From: Amycolatopsis sp. CA-128772
Lineage (GTDB): Bacteria > Actinomycetota > Actinomycetes > Mycobacteriales > Pseudonocardiaceae
Length of the DNA stretch: 64,000 bases
Assembly: GCF_002904295.1 (NCBI RefSeq)
Contig: NZ_PPHG01000018.1
Location: 1-64,000, forward strand
Direction: 5' to 3'
Part shown: positions 32,148 to 40,200 of the stretch, piece by piece
Layout of the letters: each line of letters opens with the position of its first letter
Numbering within the stretch: position 1 is the stretch's first letter
Position numbers and translations under genes: made by a program
The notes under the pieces: model-generated
Seen by the model: the letters and a program-made list of their open reading frames with translations, nothing else
Told to the model about the DNA's origin: nothing
The model's database searches: none

Positions 32148-32518
32148 GGATGGAGCTTCCTGCCCTGATCGGCCGGGGCGTGGTGGCCGTGACCGCGCGC
32201 TACTGCACGAATGACCCCTACGTGATCACGCTGGGCTTCCCCGTCGCGGTGTGCGAGCAGGAGTGGCTGATCGGCCGAGAACTGCTGGCCGAGGGCCTGG
32301 ACACCGGCGCAGCCGGGATCGGGGATGTGCGGGTCACCGCCCGCGGGGACGTGGTGACGCTGGGACTGTCCACTCCCGACGGTGTCGGCTGGGTGGTGTT
32401 CCGCCGCGACGACGTCGCCGCGCTGGTCACGCTGACCCACCGGCTCGTGATGCCCGGCCACGAGGGCGAATTCCTGGACTGGTCGGACACCGCCGGATTC
32501 CCCGGGGAGGCGCCGTGA
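32144..32518 (+). CDS. SsgA-like (SALP) sporulation/cell-division regulator family protein
   Basis: A 124-residue protein that lines up with the SsgA family along most of its length: RYCTNDPYVITLGFP, EQEWLIGRELLAEGLD, GIGDVRV, LGLSTPDGVGWVVF and THRLVMPGHEGEF. Chromosomal SsgA-like proteins of actinomycetes recruit or position division, septum and wall-remodelling proteins, for example through FtsZ placement. Here the gene is embedded in a conjugation operon, with an ATGA overlap upstream and a GTGA overlap downstream, so it is a structural part of the operon and not a stray chromosomal gene. A role in placing transfer machinery at septa or hyphal tips is inference. Confidence 0.75.
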   Translation: MRMELPALIGRGVVAVTARYCTNDPYVITLGFPVAVCEQEWLIGRELLAEGLDTGAAGIGDVRVTARGDVVTLGLSTPDGVGWVVFRRDDVAALVTLTHRLVMPGHEGEFLDWSDTAGFPGEAP

Positions 32519-32730
32519 ACACCACGGCCAACACGTCGCGCCGGCCGCGGGTGTGGCTGGCCGCGGGAGTCGCCGACACGCCGGAACCGGCCGATCACCC
32601 GCCGGTGCGCGATGACCTGATGCGGCGCTGGGAGCCCGGCCCCGACGGCTGCTACCACACCGCCGACGGCCGGCACCACGCCAAATGGCCCGAACTGCAC
32701 GCCCGCTTCGACCTGGTGGAGGTGGCCTGA
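32515..32730 (+). CDS. Small hypothetical protein of the transfer operon
   Basis: A 71-residue protein from a GTG overlapping the SsgA-like stop. The C-terminal half, WEPGPDGCYHTADGRHHAKW and on to LHARFDLVEVA, is rich in His and aromatic residues. No family was recognised. The ribosome binding site of the next gene (GGAGG at 32717) lies within its last codons. Confidence 0.55.
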   Translation: MNTTANTSRRPRVWLAAGVADTPEPADHPPVRDDLMRRWEPGPDGCYHTADGRHHAKWPELHARFDLVEVA

Positions 32731-32732
32731 TC

Positions 32733-33497
32733 ATGAGCAACGACAACACGACCGACGGGCCCGCCGGCGCCGCAGGCGCGGGGCAGCCGCATCCGGGGTG
32801 CGCGAGCACGGCCGCGGTCAGCGGGCTGGCCCGCGAGGTCGAGGGGCTGCGGATGGCGCTGGAGGCGGTGACGCCGCTGCCGGATCAGGTCAAGCGTCTG
32901 CATGACGAGGTGGCGCCGCTGCCGGAGCAGGTGACGAAGCTGGCCAAGGTCGTGAAGGCCCTGGTGGACAACGCGAGCCCGGACGAGCCGGGTGGGCGGA
33001 CGCCGCCGCTGTCGTGGCTGGACCTGCCCGACGACGAAGACAGCGATATCGGCGCGGCGCAGGTGGTGCTGACCGAGCTGGCGGCGTGGCTGGTGCGGGT
33101 GTTCCTGCGCTACTCCGACGCCGCGCTGACGGAGTGCTGGTGGTGGCACCCGGACGTGGTCGAGGAGCTGGTGTGCCTGATGCGGTCGTGGCTGGCGGCC
33201 TATGTGGACGCCGACGCTACCGTGGCGCGGGCGGCGGACTGGCACGACCGCTATCGCCCCGGTGCGGTCAAACGGATCAAGACCGCGACGGCGAACTGCT
33301 CGCTGGAGAACCACCAGCCCGGCGGCGAACGGCACCGGCCCGCACCCTCGATTCCGTCGGATGCCTCGCTGGCCTCGATCGCCGCGTGGTGGGAGACCGC
33401 CCGCACCGATCCCGCACCGGAGCCGGACCTGGAGGTCGTCGCGGACGCCCGCGCGGCCGAAGCCGCGCGCCGCCGGAACGGGGGTGGCCGGCGATGA
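32733..33497 (+). CDS. DUF4913-like protein with N-terminal coiled coil
   Basis: A 254-residue protein. Residues about 25-80 are a heptad-like helix (LAREVEGLRMALEAVTPLP, then DQVKRLHDEVAPLPEQVTKL). Residues about 95-185 hold the Trp/Cys-rich region CWWWHPDVVEELVCLMRSWL and the ADWHDRY motif, resembling DUF4913 proteins common on actinomycete plasmids and integrative elements. The C-terminus is basic. Function is unknown. It starts two bases after the preceding stop with a good GGAGG, and ends in an ATGA overlap with the next gene. Confidence 0.65.
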   Translation: MSNDNTTDGPAGAAGAGQPHPGCASTAAVSGLAREVEGLRMALEAVTPLPDQVKRLHDEVAPLPEQVTKLAKVVKALVDNASPDEPGGRTPPLSWLDLPDDEDSDIGAAQVVLTELAAWLVRVFLRYSDAALTECWWWHPDVVEELVCLMRSWLAAYVDADATVARAADWHDRYRPGAVKRIKTATANCSLENHQPGGERHRPAPSIPSDASLASIAAWWETARTDPAPEPDLEVVADARAAEAARRRNGGGRR

Positions 33498-35023
33498 GCG
33501 AGGACCTGGTGACGCGGGCGCAGCGCGAACGCCCCCGCAACTACGCCGACCTGGAGTTCTGCGCCGACCGGGCCCTGACCCGGTATCTGCGCGGCGGCGC
33601 GCCGGACGGGCAGGCTTTCGCCGGCGATCCGGCGGTGGTGGGCCTCTACGAGCAGCTGACTGCCGCGGGAGCCGGCGCCGAGGACGCGGCAGAGGTCGCG
33701 GTGCAGGCCGCGGCCGCATGCGCGATGCGGATGCAGGCCGGTGCGCCGGAACAGGCCGAGGCAGTGCAGGCCGCTGTCGGCGCGCTGGCCGGGCAAGTCG
33801 CTGCCGGGCTGGACACCGCCGCGGCGAAGGCGGAATTCCGTGAGGCAATCGTGGGCTGGCGCGGGGACGGCTACGCCGAGGGCCCGCTCGCGGCGCCGGT
33901 GATGGTCGCGTTCGAGGACGGCACGGTGCTCCCGGACGGGGTCGAGGTGGCCGGGGTCCGGGAAACCGGTCCCCGGCACCGCCTGGTCGTACCGCAGGTG
34001 CAGGCCGGGATCGACGCCTACCTCGCCGCCCGCGCCGACGGAGTCGAGCACCTGCCCGCCCTGGAACTGGCCGGCGACGCCCCGGGGGTCGAGGAAGCGG
34101 TCGGGCAGTTCGCCGACGACATCGAGTTCCACGAGATGGACCTCACCGCCGCCCGGGACGCGGCGGTGGCGAGCGCGACGGCCGACGCGGCGATCGGACA
34201 GTTCCTGTCGCTGCGCAATTTCGGAATGGACATCGACCAGGCAGCCGCCACCGCGGCGGGCGGGGATGCGGTGGCGATCCACGCCGTCGCCGGGTTCATC
34301 GCCGGTGTCCGCGACGGCGTGGCTGAGGACGTCGCCGCGGTCGACGCCTGGACCGGCGCGGTGGCGGCGGTCCGGCAGGACGAGGTCGACCTGCCCGGGT
34401 TCGACGCCGCCCACGAGCAGGCCCGCGCCGCCCTCGACGGCCATGTCACCGGTGCCGAGACGGCCACGGCGGACGGACTCGCCGCCACTGCAGTGCGCCG
34501 CTACGAGTCGCTGACCCGGCTGGGCATGGACCCGGCCGCCGCGGCCCGGCTGGCCGCCACCGACGCCGCCGTCCGCGACGCGAAAGTGCGGGAACACAAC
34601 GAGTTCCGGGTGCTGCACGAAGCCGAGACCGTGATCGCCGAGCTGCAGGCACAACTGCGCTCGCCCGCCGACGAGAACGACGAAGACGACGAACACGCCG
34701 AGGACCGGACCGACGTCGAGTCCAAGCTGGCCAACTGGGGCGAGGTCAAGGGCCAAAGCCAACTTTTCACGGATGAGGCGGGCGCGAAGGTCGTCAACGA
34801 CGCGCAGGACGGCGAACCACCGCCGGCGGTGACGCTCGGCGATGCCGTGGCCGGGAGCGGCCGCGCAGTCGATGCAGCCGAAGCGGCCCTGCCGCGGACG
34901 GCCGCCGCGGAGGACGCCACCGACGAGGACACCGCGCGAGCCGAGATCTACGCCCGCTGGAGCAGCGACGACCGGGCCACCGAGACGGCCGACGACGACA
35001 CCGAGGGGTGGCAGGAGCAGTGA
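33494..35023 (+). CDS. Large acidic transfer-operon protein, unknown, with C-terminal WG-QLF motif
   Basis: A 509-residue, Ala/Asp/Glu-rich, mainly helical protein without membrane spans. No catalytic motif was recognised. A very acidic stretch (ENDEDDEHAEDRTD) near residue 400 is followed by SKLANWGEVKGQSQLF, a motif that recurs almost unchanged in the small protein at 42920. The far C-terminus has ARWSSDDRATETADDD, echoing ARWNADDAERAAVD at the end of the next protein. The start is fixed by the ATGA overlap. It could be a relaxosome or coupling adaptor, but the sequence shows nothing decisive. Confidence 0.65.
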   Translation: MSEDLVTRAQRERPRNYADLEFCADRALTRYLRGGAPDGQAFAGDPAVVGLYEQLTAAGAGAEDAAEVAVQAAAACAMRMQAGAPEQAEAVQAAVGALAGQVAAGLDTAAAKAEFREAIVGWRGDGYAEGPLAAPVMVAFEDGTVLPDGVEVAGVRETGPRHRLVVPQVQAGIDAYLAARADGVEHLPALELAGDAPGVEEAVGQFADDIEFHEMDLTAARDAAVASATADAAIGQFLSLRNFGMDIDQAAATAAGGDAVAIHAVAGFIAGVRDGVAEDVAAVDAWTGAVAAVRQDEVDLPGFDAAHEQARAALDGHVTGAETATADGLAATAVRRYESLTRLGMDPAAAARLAATDAAVRDAKVREHNEFRVLHEAETVIAELQAQLRSPADENDEDDEHAEDRTDVESKLANWGEVKGQSQLFTDEAGAKVVNDAQDGEPPPAVTLGDAVAGSGRAVDAAEAALPRTAAAEDATDEDTARAEIYARWSSDDRATETADDDTEGWQEQ

Positions 35024-36189
35024 CCAGCAACAACGAACGCGCACCGCAGGCGCCAGCCGACGAGGACGTCGAGGTGGTACACACCGAACCCACACACGAC
35101 GCTCCGGCGGCGCACGACGACCAGGAGCAGGCGACTGACCTCGCGCGTGACCTGCCGTACCTGACGCGCGTCGGTAATTACCACCGGGCGCACGACGCGC
35201 TGACGGTGTACGAGCGCGAGCTGGCGACCGGCGCGGACCCGGAGACGGCGCGGCGCGCCGCGGTCGATTCCGTGCCGGGGCACCATGAGCTGATCGAACT
35301 GGCCATCGTACGCTACGAGGGAGGGCACGCCGGCGGGCTGGACCTGCAGCGGGCGGCACTGGACACCGCCGAGCAACTGCATGACCGCACCCTCTACGCC
35401 GGCGTCGCGGAGGACGACGACGACCTCGAGTGGGAACCCGACGGCCATGAACTGGGCTGGGACCCTTCCCCTTCCGGGCCGGCGAGCGATACCGCAGCGG
35501 CGGCCGAGCCGGAGCGCGAGCCCGAACCCGATAGCTGGATAGCCCGCAACCTTTACGGTTTCGGCCCGGCCAGTCAGCCGCACCCCGCGAGCGTGGCCGC
35601 GCAGATACGCGATCCGCAACAGCGGGCGGCGATCGCCGCGCACGTGGCCACGTGCGGCAACGAGTCGGGCGAGTGCGGAATGTGCAATGACTGGCATGGC
35701 ACCGCCGTCGACACGACCGAGCGCAGCACCAGCGACGACGTCACCGCGACCAGCGGCCCCGCCGACGAGGCCCAGCTGGATCTCCTGGCGGCCCACACCG
35801 GCCAGGACGCCCGCCGGGACGCCCGCCGGGACGCCGATGAGGTGCTGAACCGGATCGATGAGGCGCTGGCTGCTGAGGCGCTGGCCGCTGAGGCGGCGGG
35901 CGTGGACGAGCTGACCGGCGCGGAATGGCAGACCCCTCCGCCGGGCCTGGGGCTGCGACCGGGGTCGCAATCGCCGCACACCGCGGCGGCGGAGAACCGG
36001 AGCTGGCTGGACGGGCAGATGGGCGACTGCATGCACGCGGTCGACGCCGCCGACGCGGCGATGCGTCACGCCGCAGTCAGCCGGGAGGACGAGGAGCGGG
36101 GACGGCGATTCGCCCGCTGGAACGCCGACGACGCGGAGCGGGCCGCAGTGGACGCCGCAGGTGCCGACAACGAGTGGGGGCACGGATGA
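35020..36189 (+). CDS. Acidic transfer-operon protein, unknown
   Basis: A 389-residue protein from a GTG overlapping the upstream stop. It is acidic and probably largely disordered, apart from a helical region around LPYLTRVGNYHRAHDALTVY and a central CGNESGECGMCNDWH cluster that could bind a metal. It ends with RRFARWNADDAERAAVDAAG, similar to the tail of the preceding protein. No family was recognised. The shared tail suggests that both interact with the same partner; this is inference. Confidence 0.6.
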   Translation: MTSNNERAPQAPADEDVEVVHTEPTHDAPAAHDDQEQATDLARDLPYLTRVGNYHRAHDALTVYERELATGADPETARRAAVDSVPGHHELIELAIVRYEGGHAGGLDLQRAALDTAEQLHDRTLYAGVAEDDDDLEWEPDGHELGWDPSPSGPASDTAAAAEPEREPEPDSWIARNLYGFGPASQPHPASVAAQIRDPQQRAAIAAHVATCGNESGECGMCNDWHGTAVDTTERSTSDDVTATSGPADEAQLDLLAAHTGQDARRDARRDADEVLNRIDEALAAEALAAEAAGVDELTGAEWQTPPPGLGLRPGSQSPHTAAAENRSWLDGQMGDCMHAVDAADAAMRHAAVSREDEERGRRFARWNADDAERAAVDAAGADNEWGHG

Positions 36190-37067
36190 GCAGGACCGAA
36201 TTCAACCGTTCGGGGTGGTCGAAGCTGGCGCTGCTCGCGCCCGGGCTGATCGTGGCATTGGGTGCGGCGGCGGCGACTGCGCACGGCCTGTTCGAGGTGG
36301 CCGCCGCGTCCGGCGTACCGGGCGGGATCGCCTGGATTTACCCGCTGATCACCGACGGGCTGGCGATCGTCGCTTACGTCGCGACGTCCCGTCTCGGCGA
36401 CGCCGGCCGCGGCTACGCGTGGGCGGTGGTGATCCTCGCGGCAGGACTGTCGGGTGTCGCGCAGGCGATGTTTCTCGCCGGCGGCGTCGCTTCTCCGGCT
36501 GGCGCGGCGGGCAAGGCGGCGCCGGAGGTGCTGCGGTTCGGGGTCGGGGCGTGGCCCGCTGTCGCTGCGGCGATCGTGGCGCACCTGCTGTTCATGCTCG
36601 CCACCGACCACCGGACGGGCAGCGCGGATGACACCGCCCGAGCTGCGGCTGTATCTGCTCTCGTCGTCCCGTCGGATCCAGTCCGGCCGTCCGGCGTCCA
36701 ATCCCGCGCCCTTCACACAGGCGGCGTCCAGCCGGGTGCAGTGGAGACGTCCGAGACGCGCGGGCTAAGTGGACGTCCAGCCGAGCCCTCGGATTCCGTC
36801 CAGCCGGAGCCGTCCTCGGACGCCGTCGCGGTCGAGGCGGGGCGGCAACGTCCGGTCAATGCGCCGGCGTCGCCAAAGCGGGACCGGGCGCGTGCGGCGG
36901 CCCGGCGACACCAGGTGCAGCACGGCGAACTCCCAACCGTCGATCAGCTGATGCAGCTCGCCGAAGTTTCCCGCGGAACGGCCGGAACAGCCCTCCAGGA
37001 ACTCCGCGAACAGCCCGCACCACTGCAGCTCATCACCGAACTCAAGCCCCACCAGAACAACTCATGA
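36186..37067 (+). CDS. DUF2637 membrane protein with C-terminal winged-helix segment
   Basis: A 293-residue protein. Four membrane spans lie in residues about 14-150, with the DUF2637 pattern: ATAHGLFEVAAASGVPGGIA, WIYPLITDGLAIVAYVA, AGLSGVAQAMFLAGG and AAIVAHLLFMLATD. A variable linker is followed by a basic patch (SPKRDRARAAARRHQ) and a helix-turn-helix-like end (LPTVDQLMQLAEVSRGTAGT). DUF2637 proteins are frequent on conjugative actinomycete plasmids, where SpdB-like proteins promote spread between hyphal compartments. A similar role fits the position at the end of this operon. The last 80 codons drift to lower GC. Confidence 0.8.
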   Translation: MSRTEFNRSGWSKLALLAPGLIVALGAAAATAHGLFEVAAASGVPGGIAWIYPLITDGLAIVAYVATSRLGDAGRGYAWAVVILAAGLSGVAQAMFLAGGVASPAGAAGKAAPEVLRFGVGAWPAVAAAIVAHLLFMLATDHRTGSADDTARAAAVSALVVPSDPVRPSGVQSRALHTGGVQPGAVETSETRGLSGRPAEPSDSVQPEPSSDAVAVEAGRQRPVNAPASPKRDRARAAARRHQVQHGELPTVDQLMQLAEVSRGTAGTALQELREQPAPLQLITELKPHQNNS

Positions 37068-37287
37068 TCCATCTCAGCAGCACCACAGCAGAACCACTCA
37101 GTAAGCCACCTCAGCAGTCCCACATCACCATCAGCCACTCACCCAGCAACAACTCACCAGATCCAAGAAGAGATGCACACCTAGGCATCACGATCAGTCG
37201 GGCCGCTGCGCCGGTGCCGGCGCGCGGGAACGCCACCGCCGTTGTTGATCTTCAAGTACCGCGTGTTGATCTTGAAAGGGGGTTCTG
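37068..37287 (+). promoter_or_regulatory. Relaxase upstream region: CA-rich tract, repeated GTTGATCTT boxes, strong RBS
   Basis: The 220 bp before the relaxase begin with a purine-poor, CA-rich tract (37068-37190) of unusually low GC for this window. Near the gene, GTTGATCTT occurs at 37244-37252 and 37265-37273, 21 bp apart, and TTCAAG/CTTGAA (37251 and 37271) form an inverted pair. AAAGGGGG (37274-37281) precedes the ATG. A promoter/operator is likely. An oriT here is possible, since relaxase genes often sit next to their nick site. Confidence 0.4.
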
Positions 37288-40200
37288 ATGCTGTCGATTT
37301 CCACCGGTTACTCGGTCGACTACGTGCTCAACGAGATCGCCGCGGGCCGGGAGAACTACTACACGGGCGCGGTGACGGCGGGGGAGCCGCCGGGCCGCTG
37401 GTATGGCGCCGGCGCGGAGAAGCTGGGGCTGACGGGGCTGGTGGATCCGCAGGACATGCGGGCGGTGTTCGAGTGCTTCGTCGACCCGCGCGACGAGGCG
37501 TTCAAGGATCCGGCCCGCTGGGGCGAGGCGTCCACTCTCGGGCACACGGGCCGGAACTATCCGACGGCGGACGAGTTGTACGCCGCCGCGTTGGATGCCG
37601 AGCCGGGGGCGACGGCTGAACGCCGCGAGCAGTTGCGGTTGGACGCGAACAAGTCCGCGCGCAAGAACGTCCCGTTTTTGGACGTGACGTTCAGCGTCCA
37701 GAAGTCGGTGACGGTCTTGCACGCGGCGTTCGAGGCGCAGCAGGTCCGGGCTGAACGGACGGCGCAACGGCTGTCCGGGACGCTGGACGCCGCGGTGGCG
37801 GCGGGGGCGTCGCCGGAGGAGCTGGCGGAGTTCGCCCGGCAGCGCGACGACGCCCGAGCCACGGCGGAGTCGTGGCGCGTGCACCGCGACGCGGTGGAGG
37901 ATGCGATCTGGGCGGGGAACCGGGCGGCGCTGGACTACCTGTCCGAGCACGCCGGCTATTCCCGGGTCGGGCACCACGGCGGCGCCGCCGGGCGGTTTAT
38001 CGACGCGCACGACTTCGTCGTCGCGTCGTTCTTCCAGCACGATTCCCGCAACCACGACCCGCAGCTGCACATCCACAACCCGATCCTCAACCGCGTGCAG
38101 GGCGCGGACGGGCAGTGGCGGACGCTGGACTCGAAGGCGCTGCACAAGTTCCGCGGCGCCGCCGCCGCGGTCGGCGAGCGCACCACCGAGGAGCACCTCG
38201 CCCGCGCGCTCGGGGTACGGGTGGCCACCCGCCCGGACGGCAAGTCCCGCGAGGTCCTCGGGATCGATGCGCGGGTGATGGACCTGTTCAGCTCGCGGCG
38301 CCGCGCGGTGACGAAGAAGACCGCCGGGCTGGTGGCGCAGTTCGAGGCGCGGTTCGGGCGCGAACCGAACGCACTCGAGCTGGACCGGCTGCAGCGCCAG
38401 GCCACCTTCGCCACGCGCAAGGCCAAGTCCCACGACGGCGAGACCGTCGAGCAGCGCCTGGCGCGGTGGGACGCCGAGTTGCGGGCGGAGGTCGCCGACG
38501 GCCTGGCTGGCGTTGCCCGGGACGTGCTGAATCTGGCGCACGGCCCGCGCCCGGCGACGCAGTGGTCGCCGGCGGAGGTGCTGAAGACGGCGATGGCGAA
38601 CGTGCAGTCCCGCAAGGCCGGGTGGACGGCGCCGGACCTGACCCGCGCGATCTCCGATGCGCTGCCGGATCAGCTCGGCGACCTCGACGGCGCCCAGCTG
38701 GCGCGGCTGCTGGACTCGCTGACCGCGGAGGGGGTGAAGCTGGCGACGCCGTTGTCGGCGGCGCGTCCGGGCACGGCGGTGCTCCCGGCGGCGTTGAAGC
38801 TGGCCGATGGCCGCTCGGCCTACGACGCCCCGGCGGGGCAGCTGTATGCGACGCCGGAGCACGTCCACACCGAACGCGCACTGCTGGCCGCGACCGCCCG
38901 CGGCGGCGCTCCGGCGGTCGACGTCGCCACGGTCGACGGGTTCACCGCCGCGCTGGCCGAGATGGACGTGGTGCTCGGCCCGGACCAGGCCGCCGCGGTG
39001 CGCGGCGTGCTGACTTCCGGGGCCGCGGTCGAGTCGCTCGTCGGCCCGGCCGGCACCGGCAAGTCCTTCGTGGTCGGTGCGCTGGCGAGGGCATGGACCG
39101 ACCCGGGACTGTGGGACGGGAAGGCCCGCCGGGTCGTCGGCCTGGCCTCCAGCCAGGTCGCCACCGACGTGCTTGAGGGCGAAGGCTTGACGGCGCGAAA
39201 CATCGCGCGGTGGCTGACCGCGCAGGAACGCCTCTCGGCCGGGTCGATGCACCCGGAGCACGAGGCGTGGCGGCTGAACGCCGGGGATCTGGTGGTGGTG
39301 GACGAGTCGGCGATGGCGAACACCGCCGACCTGGCGAAGATCCACCACCACGTCGCCGCGGCGGAGGCGAAGCTGCTGCTGACCGGCGACCACCAGCAGC
39401 TCGCCGCGGTCGGCGCCGGGGGAGGCATGGACATGATGGCCGAAGCCGGCGCCGCCTACGAGCTGACCGAGGTCCGCCGCTTCGCCGCCGACTGGGAGCG
39501 CGGCGCGTCGCTGCGGCTGCGCGACGGCGACGAGAGCGTGCTGGGGGAGTACCACAAGCACGGCCGGATCATCGACGCCGGCACCCGCGAGCAGGCCGAG
39601 GCCGCAGCGGCGAAGGCGTGGCTCGCGGACACTCTCGCCGGGAAGCACTCGATCCTCACCGTCGACACCAACGAGCAGGCCGCGCAGCTGTCCGCAGAAC
39701 TGCGCAACGAACTCGTCCGGCTCGGCCGCGTCGCCGAAACGGGGGTGCCGCTCGGGCAGCAAGGCACCTACGCCGGGATCGGGGACCTGGTGCAGGCCCG
39801 CAAGAACGGCTGGCACCTGGCCGGGTTCGCGGGCAACCGCGAGGTCCCGGTCAACCGCAAGCAGTACCGCGTCCTCGACACCCGCGAGGACGGCGGCCTG
39901 GTTGTCGCCCGCGTGCTCGGGCGCGAGGCCGGCGTCGGCGAGGTCCTCGGCGACCCGATGACCCTGCCCGGCTCCTATGTGGACGAGCACATGACCCTCG
40001 GCTACGCCTCGACCGTCCACAGTGCCCAGGGCCTGACGGTCGACACCAGTCACGCCGTGGTTACCGAATCGTCGGGCCAGCGCGCGCTCTACGTGGGGCT
40101 GACCCGTGGCCGACACGGCAACACCGCCCACGTCACCACCCTCGCCGTCCCCGCCGACGCCCCGGACGGCGCGGCGCTGGAGGCGGTGAAGCGGACCCCG

